Under the pieces are notes generated by a model, which saw only the letters and a program-made list of their open reading frames with translations, had not been told where the DNA came from and ran no database searches. From Syngnathus acus (lineage: Eukaryota; Chordata; Actinopteri; Syngnathiformes; Syngnathidae), in the NCBI RefSeq assembly GCF_901709675.1, contig NC_051095.1:21825956-21889955 (forward strand): DNA of 64,000 bases. The letters are read 5' to 3'. Below, piece after piece: positions 1 to 12,630 of the stretch. Within the stretch, counting starts at the first letter, position 1, and each line of letters starts with the position of its first letter. Both the position numbers and the translations under genes were made by a program.

Positions 1-617
1 AGAAGAATTCCATATGTCAAACCACTCCTGAACCTAAGACTTCAGAAGCATTTGTGCTGGGCTTAGGATAAAAAGTAGTGGTCTTTTGTCCAGTGCTATC
101 TTGGCCTCTCCCACAGATTAGCGCAAAGTAAAAAGTAAATTTGCATTAATTTGCTAGTTAGGGTCCCAGAATATGGAGGAAAACTGGAGGCGCATAAAAG
201 TCAAGTTCCTTAAATTAGAGTGGTAAATTTCCTAGTCAGTAATGATTTGGAGAGCCATGTTATTTACTGGTATAGGTTCATTGTTTTTTGTTTTATCAAG
301 TCCACAGTTAACACAGCTGTCTACTCAGAAATGTTTTAAGGACTTTTTGCTTCCCTTTGCCAACGAGGTTTTAGGCCATAATGATTTTATTTGCCAGCAG
401 AATTGGGATTTCCCACAAAGCCTGGTTTAATAGCCATGGAGTTAACAGTATTGACCAGCAAACTCGCCCGGCTTGCGCCCCACTGAATGGGGTACTGTCA
501 AGAGGGAGCAGAGGGAACAGAAACTCAGAAATGTAAAAATCCTAAATTCTTATTTGACGCTCCAAAATCAGATCACATTCTCAACTCAAGTTTCAGGGAA
601 AGGGGGAGTCATTGATA

Positions 618-710
618 GTTTAGGGGTACACTTGTCTTGCGTGACAACACAGTGAGTTCAATTCCCGCATATGACGGTGTGAATGTGTGTATGTAACAAA
701 AAAAAAAAAA
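618..710 (+). repeat. possible tRNA-derived SINE fragment with A-rich tail
   Basis: A box-B-like sequence, agttcaattcc, is followed by a short segment ending in tgtgaatgtgtgtatgt and then a run of 13 A residues. This resembles the 3' half of a fish tRNA-derived SINE. The box A half is not convincing, so this is a weak call. Confidence 0.35.
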
Positions 711-765
711 CGTTTCAAGGAAAACTGCTCCAAGACAGTGGGTGTGTTTTGTCTGCGGGGGTGGC

Positions 766-795
766 TCATCACTTTGTGACATCACAAAGTGATGA
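766..795. repeat. perfect 14-bp inverted repeat, 2-bp spacer
   Basis: Positions 766-779 (tcatcactttgtga) and 782-795 are exact reverse complements around the dinucleotide ca. No transposon ends are visible around it. Confidence 0.9.
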
Positions 796-2289
796 ACACT
801 GTCATTTTTCTGGCAGAGCCGGTGCGAGGAAAGGAAATATGCGCTGGAATGCCACCACTTTGTGTGTCATGGGCACCCACCTGTATCATTAGTTTGAAAC
901 AATACATCATTAAAATTCTGTTATTGACCTCTGTTGGTAATTACATTATTATACAGTAAACACATTTTGATAATACATTATGCATTTCTAAGTTCAGCAT
1001 GTTGGAAAAAACTGATGATTATGAAAATCAGTTGGATTCTTCATAAAACAAGTGCATTTTTGTCATTCTAACTTTATCACGCTTGGGGTTTCATCTTTGC
1101 TGTAAATATGGAAGGATGGTCCAACAGGCATCATAAGTGAATGCTTAAACTTGACAGCACAAAGGAAAATTCTCCTGGGGAAACACGAGTTATTTTTTTC
1201 CAGACCGACTAACAAGAGACAAGCATCACTTCAGCAGATACCCATGCACTTCTGAAAAGTCTGTCAATTATGTAGCGAGCATTCAGTTATCCCTTTGAGA
1301 TAATGAGATGGGATATGATTCTTCGTACATGCAATTTCTGTAGCTCACGTTGCACGTGCTTTGTTCAAACACGAATACACCATTTGAAAACAAAACTGTT
1401 CCATGGATCATGGAAGTATGTCTCAAATTGGAAGCATTTTAAAACGACACCAATACGTTTCTATGTAAATGCTGCAAACAAAGTGTAAAGGGCTTCTGAC
1501 AGATATTCTATGTAAGCATCCAACAAAAGTATGTCACAACCAAAACCACACAAGAGCAACCCTCATGTTTGTTATACGTAACGTACTCTGCCTTGCAATT
1601 GTATGGTGACAAAGTTTAACAGCATTTCTTCCGCCAAGTGTTGCTTTACAGGACAACCAGTTAAGACTCATTACTTTTGTATGTTCGTGATTTCACTGCG
1701 GCTAAACAACATAATTTCTGTATTGTTTTGATTGGAATTTAAAAAAATGCACAATTTGGCAAAAAGCGTGAACAGAAATAACAACTACACATACTCTTGC
1801 TTTTGAGCTTTTGATGTCCAGCTCATGGATTCATCAGGGCTCCTTTCTTTCTGATAAATGTAAAAAATAAATCAATAATTAATCGAACTAAGTTGTTCCC
1901 ATTTTCACTTAGTGGCTGTCTTGCAAGCCTACCCTTGTACTTGTGACATGACTATTTAGACTGGATTCATACAGCATGGTTCAAGCCATACAATTCTTGT
2001 TGTTTGCGCTCACAGGACACAATTCACCACAGCGCTACTTTGACCTGACAAATAGGTGCTACTTAATCTAGCAAAACTCTTAAGGCTACAAATCCTAACA
2101 AATTTGAGTGACAGGAAACAGAATGCAATTCTGAGCCATTTACAAGTCAGTAGTCATCTTGCATAACCAAACATTAAAGCTTGGTTATCAATAAACATAC
2201 AAACATATTTTTGTCACTTGATTAGATAGTTTTCTCCTTGGCTTACATAGTTCATACATGTAACACATGTAACATGTAATACATAGTCC

Positions 2290-2760
2290 CCTCCTTGAAG
2301 GACATTTACACCTCCCATCTCACTCGCAAGGCGACCAAGATTGTGAGTGATGTGAGTCACCCCGCTCACTCTTTGTTTGAACTTCTGCCCTCTGGGAGGC
2401 GGTACAGGAGCCTGCGCTCCCGCACCACCAGACTTTCCAACAGCTTCGTACTCCAGGCTGTTAGGATCCTGAACTCGCTCCCCCTTTCAGCGTAGCGTCC
2501 TGTTCTTGCTGTATGCTCACTGGCTCGGTTTTGCCCCTCATATTCAATGGGTTATTGGTCTGTTTTTATTCATCGCTCATTTTATTTTATTTATTATTTA
2601 TTATTTATGGTTTGTGCCTTCTTGTTTTTGTTTTGTGTCGCCTACTTGTATGTCTCGTCACCGTGGGATGGAGGAAACGGAATTTCGGTTTCTTTGTGTG
2701 TCTTGACATATGAAGGGATTGACAATAAAGCTGACTTTGACTTTGACTTTAACTTTGATA
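2290..2760 (+). mobile_element. 3' end of a non-LTR retrotransposon (LINE), truncated
   Basis: The frame 2295-2495 reads IYTSHLTRKATKI, then HPAHSLFELLPSGRR and SFVLQAVRILNSL. This is the C-terminal signature seen after the reverse transcriptase in CR1/L2/Rex1-like fish LINEs. It is followed by an untranslated region, an AATAAA at about 2724 and a tail of repeated GACTTT units. The 5' part, with endonuclease and reverse transcriptase, is missing, as expected for a 5'-truncated insertion. The exact clade is uncertain. Confidence 0.6.
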
Positions 2761-3210
2761 GTTGTGAGAGAGGACTCATACCCGTCGCCCAACTACATCA
2801 CTGGGCATCTGTTTTAGCCATGCCCAAAAAATTAGGAACACAGACAGAAAAACACATTAATGTTGTATGGACACAATTCAAAGCCTTCCTTATGTTTCCA
2901 AAAGTTTCTTCAGATATGGTATTGTTTAATCTAGTCAGAAACAAATCTAGGAATTTACTTGACAGGCCCTAAACATTGAAGTTGATATCACTAACCAGAA
3001 TTGACTATTTATTTATTTGCAATTTGTGCATTGGCACACACTGCCTGTTTTATGCGTCAGGTGAATGTTCACACAGTCATACTGTATATTTGTTCCTGGT
3101 ATGGGGAATATAGGTGTAAATACACAGTCCAAAAATATTGGACACTGGCGTTACAGTGTCGAGCATTTAGACCTTCGGTATTAATACTGCCTTATGGAGT
3201 TGTTAGAAAC

Positions 3211-3345
3211 CATCTATCTTTCCATTTTCCATAGCCCAGGATCTCAGGTGAACTGGAACCTATCCTAGCTGACTTGGAGTGAGAGGTGGGGTTCTGGTTG
3301 CCAATGCAGGGTACATCAAGCCAAATAACCAATCACACCTAAGGA
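3211..3345 (+). repeat. fragment of a common teleost dispersed repeat
   Basis: The order of motifs (ccatctatctttccatttt, then cctatcctagctgactt, then aaccaatcacacc) follows a very abundant fish repeat that also occurs at 11575-11775 in reverse and at 32107-32330. It is heavily diverged. Confidence 0.5.
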
Positions 3346-3556
3346 TTTTTTAAAGCAGAGTTGTCAAAACATCAGTTTAGGGGCCATTTACGACCTGCAG
3401 GATGATATTTTGCAACCCCATCAAGTTTAATGGTAGTACAGCCCCCAACATTTTTGCCATACTCTTGCCTTGGGCTTTTTTTTTATCACTTATGGCCTAT
3501 CATAGCTCAGGCTGATGACCTCCTTCGGAGATTTGGGCGAAGCGTAATTCTGAAGT

Positions 3557-3946
3557 TGTCACGTGCCCATGCCATAGGACACTCAGCCGGCAACTTCTCT
3601 CAGCCACGCCCCTTTCACCACCGTAATGACTATAACCTGCTCCCTCTTGATACTTTGTGTATTTAAAACCTGCCCGTGTTTTTCCCAGTCGGTGTCTACT
3701 GTTGCTTCCCGTCTGTTTCTGCTCCTGTTGTTTCTGTCTTGCTCGTCCATTTCCCCAGGTCTCATGTGGAGGCTCACGGTCAAAACCCGTTCCTGTATCT
3801 GTTTCTGATCCGAGTGGACTTCTATTTCCTGCCCCACTGTCCGTGATCCTCTGTCCCGCCTGTGTCTTTGTTCACCTACCCCCCTTCCCTTCAATAAACC
3901 CTAGTCCAAGCTGCATTTGGTCGCCCTGCTCCACTCATTCCTGACA
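3557..3946 (+). repeat. solo-LTR-like repeat, about 390 bp
   Basis: It starts TGTCACG and ends CCTGACA, giving TGTCA/TGACA terminal inverted ends, with a polyadenylation-like caataaacc about 50 bp before the end. The same family lies in reverse at 50281-50522 and as a 3' part at 11228-11397. No internal retroelement genes follow. The 5-bp flanks (gaagt and gtgac) do not match, so the target duplication has been lost or the borders are slightly off. The open frames on both strands here belong to the LTR and are not genes. Confidence 0.6.
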
Positions 3947-6900
3947 GTGACACCAAGTGGAAGCAAAACACATCCTGTCACTCAGTCCCAGTCACGGCTT
4001 TTTTAAAACCTGTGTAGAGAAAAGTTGGCGAGAAGAAAATCCAGTTTCAAGAAAAACAGGAGAGCACAGGACACCCCGAAATGTCTTGAATGCACAAAGA
4101 AATTTTGAGTACTCAAGAATTTAGTTGTAATTATTCAAATAAGGGGAGATGAGTGAGAGTACCACCAATATTGCTTATGTTCTGTAGAGAGATTAATTCT
4201 CTGAATTGTTAATAAAGATTGAAAAGATTAGATTATTTATTTTTTTGGAATACTTGAACCCTTTTTAGTGGAATACATGATACGGCCCAGACACACCCAG
4301 ATTCTATCACCAGCGTTCTCACATAAATTGAGTTTGAGACCCCTGGTTTTGAGTCTTTGATTAACTAAAGAAACATGTTTCTGGAATGTGTGAGGAAGCC
4401 AGAGTACCGGGAAAAAAATACGATGCAAACATAGCGTGTTACCCACCCACCCACCATGCCTTGTTGGAAATCCTCAGAATTAAATATTGGAATACACACA
4501 CGTGTTCATATAACTAACATCACATGAGCCATTGAGGCCTTCTGTGTGAAGTTATAATATCTGATTTAATAATCTGAGAAAAATATCCAAGCCAATAATG
4601 AAGCAGCAATATGATGTCTGATTAAGGTATCCAATTAGAGCGTAAATAGGACACGATATGAATGCAGATTACTGCTTTTAAGTTATTATAGCACATGTCC
4701 TCTTTTCAATAGGTGACACAATATCCCCCTTTTTCTTTACTACCCTTTGTCTCTCCTCGCAGACCCCCACTGTGCTGCAGAGACTGTGAATTGCTTTGTT
4801 AATTTGTTCATTTCCCAGTGCACCTCTATCCTGCAGACTTAACTTGTTATTAAGCACAGCACGATCATCAGATATGAGGAGCGGGCATTATGATGGGGCA
4901 TTTAAGGAGAGCTAGAGGACAGGTTCAGATTGCATCTATAATCTTCAAGGATAGATGTGATGACACCACCGCCAGTCACTCATTTTATTGTTTAAGCCTC
5001 ATTTGAGTCTTGCTTCTGTAAAACCTCAATGCCCTTTCGTGTCAGAAAAGCTCATTAGGGTTTGCTGTGGATCAATTAATTTCTCAATTGAAGGATGTGC
5101 TATTATATATTACAATGATTCAAACATGACCGGAGCCTGTGATGTTAAAAAAATTATAAATTAGTTACACATCTCACTGCGATCAAATAATTTTATTCGC
5201 TTTTCGGTCACTTCATTGGAAAACTTACAATATGCTAAGTGCATTATTATTATTGCATTGCATTGTTATATTGAGTGGACCATTGTTGCCCAAGGCACTT
5301 GTTGATTTCATTTAAAGGACAAATGACCCACGGTTGCTTAAAGTTTAACACCATTTATTTGCTAAATCTACTTTTCCTGCTTAATGACGATATAAAATGT
5401 GCACTTAAGGATTATTCCCAGAGGTCAAACTTGGTTCAGTCTCTAATTTTATAAATTGCATGTGTGTGTGTTTGTCGTGTGTGTGCGTGCATGTTTGCGC
5501 TGCCTGTTCACATGCATGTGTTTGTACAGTTTGAACAACGTGAAGTTTTATACAGTTGAGTTGCCAAGTATATATTAATGACATAAACCTTATTCATCCT
5601 TATTTTATTGGCGTTTTTAACATTACAGTAACTTGACATAAGGAAAAATAATATTAATAGAAAAAAATAATCGGAAAAGATTCATCAAATAAAAAAATAA
5701 ATCAAAGTCATTGTAACCTTGTGACACGGTTTGGCTATAAATCCATACCACCATATGGTGTAAGTAGGCCTTGTCCTTCTCAAATTCCCAAGATTATGAT
5801 TTAATATTCAAATTAAGTACTCTTTGTAATTAACCACTTGGTTAACTGTTTAATAAAATGTAGCAGGGTCCAGCGGCACATGCCAACATTTGATGCATTA
5901 GCATCCAATTCCCTCATACACATTTCTTTGGAAACAAACTTAAAATATTCAATAACATGCCATACCTTGTGACTGTTTCCTCTTGTATATCTCTACAAAG
6001 TATCAATGCATGCTCACAGAAGACAATGAGAAGAATGTGATAGTTCAAAAAAAAACTTAAAAGGTACAACCAACTTTGACAAATTTGTACTGACTCTTAA
6101 TCTGTCACTCCAGATGTAACACTTGCAACTGTCTTATGTATCTGTGGACACATTTGACAGCTCACTAGGTAGTAAACATTTTGCTTCTGCTCTGTTTGAT
6201 GCCTCTTGTTTCATGTGCTGGTTAGATATTGGAAACCAATCCAATGGTGTGATTGAAACACTGTGGGTTGTGGAAATTATTCGAATAAGCAATTCACTTT
6301 GAGTTACTTATTCATGGCTAAAATAAGGCACACTTGAGTGTGTTGGTGGATGAAGGAGACCAATTGTTATCTATAACTGTCTGTCAAACATGAATACATA
6401 AATATGTGTGCTTGCGTAAATTACTTCAAACTCAAGGGATACAAGGGGGTTGCTTTGTGTAGCTCCTAATGAAGTGTGGTGTGAGAGTAAAGGTGTCGAC
6501 GTACCACTCAAACAAGGATGGCTCAAAACCTCAAAGCAATTACTCTACAGAGTGCATTCATTACATTGTGGCAACTGTGGAGCAATAACAGCAGAGTGAA
6601 CTGTCACTATGGACTTGTTATTGTTTAGGATCTTTACTTGTCATTTTAAATCATCATGGATGGACCGTCTATATCAGTGCTCCCCAACCACCGGGCTGCA
6701 AAAAATATGAAGATAACAGCTTCCACTTTTGGAGAGAAAGTGTCACTTAATGTCTGAATATCAACAATTCAATAAATAGATCCAGTAATTTAAAAAAAAA
6801 GCAAAATATGTTTTTGTTCCACCTAAACAGTCATAATGTATAATGTCAATTTCCAATCCAGATTGAGGGTCTTTACCCATCTTGTGCATTGTAAACGTAT

Positions 6901-9084
6901 TGAGTACTGCAGCAAAAATAACTGTCCAATCAAATGAGCAGACTGAAGACAACTGCTGGAATGTACGTGCTACAACTTTGACGGTTGATGGTTTGAGAAA
7001 ATTGGAATTGTTTCTGAGCTCGTGAGTCCGTTTGTATTGTCTGTGTACACCACTGTACAAATATTTGAGATCACACATACTCTGATTTTGCGTGCATGTG
7101 TGCCTGTGTGTGGGTGCACACGTATGTGTTTGTGTGAGTGTGTGTGTGGGGGGGTCCTCACCCGCAGCTTCTTTCAGCCAGCTGTTCATGCCTCATTGGG
7201 ATTTATATTGATTGGTCCAGTTTCTCTGTTTTCACTCTTCTATTTTGGTCGACTGATGCTGCTCTAAGAAACCCACTGGCCTTTGCTAAAACTGCTCTAA
7301 CTGCTACAGGAGCCTCAGATAAAATTGCCTTTAAAAGGCTAGACAAGGTACGGTCACAAGAATTTGGATAAAAAAAGAAGCCTTTGGAAAGAAAAAAACA
7401 CCTCTAGAAGGGCACAAACATACATTGCAATACAATCAATGAATCTAAAGTTCACATGGCAAGCATGTGTTTTCCATTGCTTCTGATTTAGGAAGCCAAT
7501 TAAATTACTCCATAATCCAATATGAGGTGGGTTAGGGTGGAAAAAGAATTCTCAGAATTCTGACTTTAACCCCATAAAATACTTTCAGCATGAACTAAAA
7601 TGAAGATGTCAGATAAGTGCCACCCCTCAAGAATGACCTCATCTATTGTTTTTTTGTTTTTTTTCTGTTCAATGAATGAAAAATAATGGCCAGAAACATT
7701 TAAAAATTGTCTCACAAGTCTTTCAGAACAGTGTAAGATGTTTGAACATTATAAGTTGCTGTGTGTCTCTTTTTTGTATTGGTTTCTGATTGCCTGAGAG
7801 GATTGTAACATTGCACCCGTCCCTGCTTCAGTTAATCCTGTATGTCTGAAGCATGACTCATCTTTCAGCAAAGGGCCAGATTAGTTAGACAGCAAGTGGG
7901 AGCGAAACAGAGCGAGTGGGTGGCGGGTGTGATTGCAATGTAAAACAGTGAATTGTGGCAAAGTGTGACAAATGCAGTAGTTACTACCACCAACTCTCCA
8001 ACACTGAGATTTGCAAGTAGAGGATTATTATACTTCGATGCTCATTTACTCCTTATACCGTAAATGTTTGCCACACCCAATAGCACAGAATTGAATATCA
8101 GCAGTCACACTTAATCCGTCAGGGCAGTTGTGGGTAGTATGAAAAATATTTTACTATAAGAATGAATCAAGCCCCAAAACACATACAAACATGCACACAC
8201 TCCAGGCTCTCAGTCAGTTTCAGAAAGAAATTTGTTTTATTAGTTTAGGAGGTCCCATCCGTCATTCCCCTTCACTCCCCTTCACACTTGTTTTGCCCAT
8301 TTGTCTCTCTTCTCCGTTACTGCGCTCTCTCCTTCTTGTGTGTGACTTTTATCTCTGCCTGCATTCCCTCCCTGCACCAGCATCCCTCTGAAGTTGTGGC
8401 TTTGCTGGAGGCTGACACAGCCACGCAATTGAACTCAGCTGAGCAATTGCTTTTACTGTCCATGCTAAACTACACCCTAGATTAAATGACTGATGCTTGA
8501 ATGCCCGTATTGATTATTTATTTTCACCCGTTCATTCTAAGACCCCAGATGTCACTTGGTAAGATCCCAAAGACCGTTCATCAAATTGCATATTCGCTTT
8601 ACTTGTTGGTGTACGTGTTACGTGTGATTTCATAAGATTATCTTTTACCAAGATCCAAAATAGCTAGCGCTAAATTGCAAGTTCACTAAGAAATTGTGTG
8701 CACTGTTGCCACAATTGATGGAGTCTGCAGTACTTAAAACTGATTTTAAACTTTAGCAATAACATTAGTCATGTTTACTTTGTTTCATATTTTACACCTA
8801 TCTAAAGAAATTGCATTTTTATTATCTATGAAAGAAGTAAAAAAAATTCAAGCGGCAAAATAAGCAAGCTCAATATATTATTAGATAATTAATTTTTCAA
8901 CTGGATAGCGATGCACTTTAAGTTTGCATCTGACTTGTCTGACAAATTCATATAAAAGCAAATACTTCCATAAGAAAAATATTCCATGTCTTTGTGATAT
9001 GAATATTACATAGGCCATATTGCAGTCCTACTTTCTAATTCATTGATTATATTTGGCATCTCGGGAAAATTTTCTTTTTTTTTT

Positions 9085-9715
9085 TCAAAAATACACTGTA
9101 GATGCAAAAAGCTGGACATCGCGCATGAATGCCTGCAGTTGTTTCGGTGTGGCACTGAGTTCTTTTGTGACCTCCTGGATGAGTCACCAATGTGCTCTTG
9201 GGGTATTTTTTTGTAACCTTTTTTCTCCATTTGTGGATAATGGCTCTCACCTGGTTTTGCTGGAGGACTAAGAACCTTTAGGAATGGCTATTTACCCCTT
9301 TCCAGTCTCATAGATTAGTTCATTTCGAATTGTTTACTTTTCATCTGTTCATGAATTTCTACATTTTGGCCAACCTCATTCTTTTTAAGTGATTAAACCG
9401 GTTTGGAGGTAATCGGGCTCGGATGTCGTAAATGAAAGTGAACTCATCGTTCCAAAAAATGTGATTTGCCACAGGTAATTCATTATTTAACAATTAGGCT
9501 TAGTACTTTTCTACAAAGGTCCAGGTGGCTTTGAATATTTTTTTCCACTGCAACAAATAAAATAACAATTAAAAGACTCCATGTTATGTTTACTAGGGTT
9601 GCATTTGTCTTTTATTAAAATTTGTTTGATGATTTTAAACATTGCAGTGGGAAGAGCATGCAAAAAAAAAAAAAAGGAATTTTAGAAGAGCCAAATACTT
9701 TTTCACCGGACCCAT
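9085..9715. mobile_element. degraded DNA-transposon-like repeat
   Basis: Phrases such as ctcctggatgagtcacc, tttgtggataatggctctc and caaatactttttcac occur in a familiar order for a fish DNA-transposon-derived repeat. The relevant strand probably carries a ruined transposase frame with many stops. A related degraded copy may lie at 59370-60120. The class is not certain. Confidence 0.4.
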
Positions 9716-9891
9716 ACATGTTCTGTAAGGTATCAAAAGGTAGCAGGAATTGTGACTGTGGGGATTGAAAAAATGAATACACTTCAGCCTCCTCCGCATT
9801 TGTGTCCAGTTAGACACATTCCATTATCCACATTGCTCTGCATGATTCACCGACATCAGCTTCAGCTGGAGGATAGCTTCATAATATGTAC

Positions 9892-10171
9892 GTGACGTGC
9901 CTGTGCTCTCACCGTGAAAACTATAGGAGCAGTTATTTCGACAACTACATTGGTTCCGTACTGTACTCGAACTTCATACGGACCTATTACTCTTTGAGTT
10001 GTAGCCTGACTTCAGTTACATCCCTATGTGATGTGTCTGTGCTCTCAACGTGAAAAATATAGGAGCAGTTATTTTGACAAATACATTGGTTCCTTACTGT
10101 GCTTCATATGGACCTATTACGAATAGAAGCATGGCTCTCTTTTTGAGTTGTAGTCTGACTTCAGTCATATC
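9892..10171 (+). repeat. two-copy tandem duplication, unit about 136 bp
   Basis: Unit 1 (9892-10027) and unit 2 (10028-10171) share ctgtgctctc, taggagcagttatttcgaca with a one-base change, acattggttcc, cggacctattac and gttgtagcctgacttcagt. The second unit carries a short insertion before ctctttttgag. The copies have diverged, so the duplication is not very recent. Confidence 0.8.
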
Positions 10172-11227
10172 CTTCAAGTCAATCTCAGGAGGTAAGTGAC
10201 AGCACGGAACCCCCTCAGTGCACTACCGTCCTATTACCTGTGGCAGTCATCTCACTGTCACGCTGATCAATGATTCATGTGCAAGAGGACCTTGGCCTGT
10301 TAGCTTCCTGCGCTGCTGCTCTCAGCTCGCTGGCTCCGCTGTGCTGCTGGCTCTTCAGGAAATAACGACTGGATTTTCTCTGAGTATTTCTCCAACCGTT
10401 AGTCACATTTTAGTAAGAATTCTGAGAAGATGGACACAGAAGGAGGCATGGATAGACAGCCAGGGAGAAAAAGAGTACAAGCAAAGGTTCATGTAGAGCT
10501 CAAGCCGCGCACATAACTGCCTGCATACTGTTGAACGAGTGTGTGTGTGGACGAGTGTGGCTTATACAGTGTGTACATTGGGGGGAAGATATTTATTTCC
10601 TGGAAAATAAATAAAAAGTAATTGCAAGATACTTATACAGCCCTTATATAGCGTTTTTTCTACATCATACATTTCTGAAAATGTTTTAAAAACGGAATTG
10701 TTGTATGTGGGTTTTTCCAATTATCTCCTAACATATATAGCTAAAGGTTTATTTATTTGTTTGAATTTGTATTTTTATTTTATTTTTGTATTATTTCTTT
10801 TATACAATATCTATTTATGTATTCAATCTGTTGAGTCCGGCAAAGCAGATGGCTGAAAATACTACAGCAGTAAATACTACAGCCCCACTGGCTGTTTCTA
10901 CGGGGAATAAACATAATCAGTAGTGAGATTAAGATTTGTAGCCAAACCAGAATATTCTCTTGGGTAATAGAAAACCACAACATGTTTCAATGTAAAATTA
11001 ATCCAGAATCTAAAGGGGCACTGCTCTGAAGCAACATGTTATCCTTGACAACCACATTTCATACAAAATAAAAATATCATACTTGTCAAAGATGTAACTT
11101 TTGGTTATTTGTATGGTATGTCATTGGCTCCTCTGTATAGTTTTCCTAATCTTCAGGCAGTCATTATTTTTTAACAGGCGAACAACATTAGTGGGTGGGT
11201 GTCAATAAATCAGAAAATTACGGTAAT

Positions 11228-11397
11228 CACCGTCACCTGCCTCTCGTTACCTGTCATGTATTTAAGTCCTGTCTGCGTGTCCATTCTGTTCAGTTATTCA
11301 CGTCCCTAGTCGGGCATCTATAGTTTGTCTTTTGAGTTCTTCAATAAACCCTGGTCTGAGCTGCATTTGGTCGCCCTGCTCCATTCACTTCATGACA
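11228..11397 (+). repeat. 3' part of an LTR related to the one at 3557
   Basis: The segment ends aataaaccctggtctgagc, then gcatttggtcgccctgctcc and catgaca, matching the ends of the LTRs at 3557-3946 and 50281-50522. The 5' half differs from them, so this is a related subfamily or a recombinant copy. Confidence 0.5.
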
Positions 11398-11574
11398 AGG
11401 GCATTTGCATTACATTTCCTCCAATGTCATTATAGCTTAATTTTCACCCGTTTTGTAATGTCAAAATCCTACAAAAGTTGAGAGAGAGAATAAAATATGC
11501 TCATTTTGTACAAATGGCTCGAAGCCACGCGGCACGTCCACCTTAGAGTTCACAGGTGCAGGGATGTGTGGAGT

Positions 11575-11775
11575 TAGGTTTTTTTTCCCCGTGCCAGCGT
11601 CTCTTTCCTACAGGTATTCCGGTTTCCTTCCACATCCCAAAAACATGCATGGTAGGCCGATTGCGCACTCCAAGTTGCCAAGAGGTCTGAGTGTGAATGT
11701 TTGTTTGTCTATGTGTGCCTCCCGCCCCAAAACAGCCGGGATAGGCCCCTTGCACACCACAGCAAGCTAAGAAGC
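11575..11775 (-). repeat. common teleost dispersed repeat, reverse copy
   Basis: It contains ggtttccttccacatccc, aaaaacatgcatggtaggcc, gtttgtctatgtgtgcc and gccgggataggcccc, in the order of an abundant fish repeat. The open frames across it are not genes. Confidence 0.55.
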
Positions 11776-11881
11776 TAATCAACGCATTACGCATCAACGC
11801 ACGCACTCGCTTCTTTCTTTTAAACTAAATAAAGTTCATCACCAGCAAAATGAGTGGGGTTGCTGGACCAAGTTACTGTTA

Positions 11882-12020
11882 GCCTCTGATGAGACCAGAC
11901 ATGGACACGCACTTTCTCTGAACATCAATATGGTGACAGACTGAACATGGATGGATAGATGTCTGTCGCCATATTGATGTTCAGAGAACGTGCGTGTCCA
12001 TGTCTGGACTCATCAGAGGC
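11882..12020. repeat. long inverted repeat, 60-bp arms with an 18-bp loop
   Basis: The left arm 11882-11941 and the right arm 11960-12020 are reverse complements with only a few mismatches: atggacacgcac pairs with gtgcgtgtccat, and aacatcaatatgg pairs with ccatattgatgtt. A third partial copy of the inner motif (catcaatatggcgacagac) lies at 12066-12084, itself flanked by ttacaaggg and cccttgtaa. It may be a folded MITE. Confidence 0.8.
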
Positions 12021-12234
12021 TGACAGTTCAATTAGTGTGAATTAAATGTCACATTTACAAGGGGCATCAATATGGCGACAGACATCATGGCCCTTGTAAT
12101 CATCAGTGTTTTGCTCTCCTAAATTATTTTGAGATATTTTCAATTATTATGGTTGATGATCAGGAGCACAGGTCAGTTGCAAGCAGGTCCCCTTGGAAGT
12201 CCAACCATGTCTGCGTGAAACAGTAGCTAAACCT

Positions 12235-12630
12235 GAGCCCCGATTTTACACGCTTCGATTCCACGTGACTTTCTGTCTAACATAGATTGATCATGGACCC
12301 CAATTTTTTTCGTCGTAAATTCATGTTCAAGTAGTATTTTAAATGGAAGATATAAAGACCGTGCAAAGCGCGTAAACCTTATCGCAAGTGATTTGATGAA
12401 TTTCCGTGACAAATTTGAAGGCGTTTGATAATAAGAAACCGGGTTGTTTGATCTTTATGACTGCTTTTTTACAGTGTTACGGATAGATAGGATTGTTTTT
12501 GATTCGGAAAGGGCAAGGTTCGCAGAAGCACCTTATCCATACAGTCCCAGAGCGTAGTTGTAGAATAAGTGACTGCTTTGTTCTCTCTTCCATCCAATTC
12601 ATATAGCATCAAAATGACTCCGCCTGATCT
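12235..12630 (+). repeat. dispersed repeat, inverted partner at 54282-54682
   Basis: The segment matches the reverse complement of 54282-54682 through most of its length, including cgattttacacgcttcgatt, catggaccccaa, ttcggaaaggg, gtagaataagtgactgctt and ccaattcatatagcatcaaa. I cannot assign it to a known family. Confidence 0.7.

Noticed and set aside
2506-2972. Hydrophobic frame of 141 codons
   Set aside because: It covers the AT-rich 3' untranslated part and GACTTT tail of the LINE fragment.
3583-3944. Overlapping frames on both strands
   Set aside because: They lie inside the LTR-like repeat at 3557-3946 and recur in its relative at 50281-50522.
6761-7189. 142-codon minus-strand frame
   Set aside because: Its N-terminal part is the TG/CA-rich tract in antisense (His-Thr repeats) and the rest has no recognisable domain.
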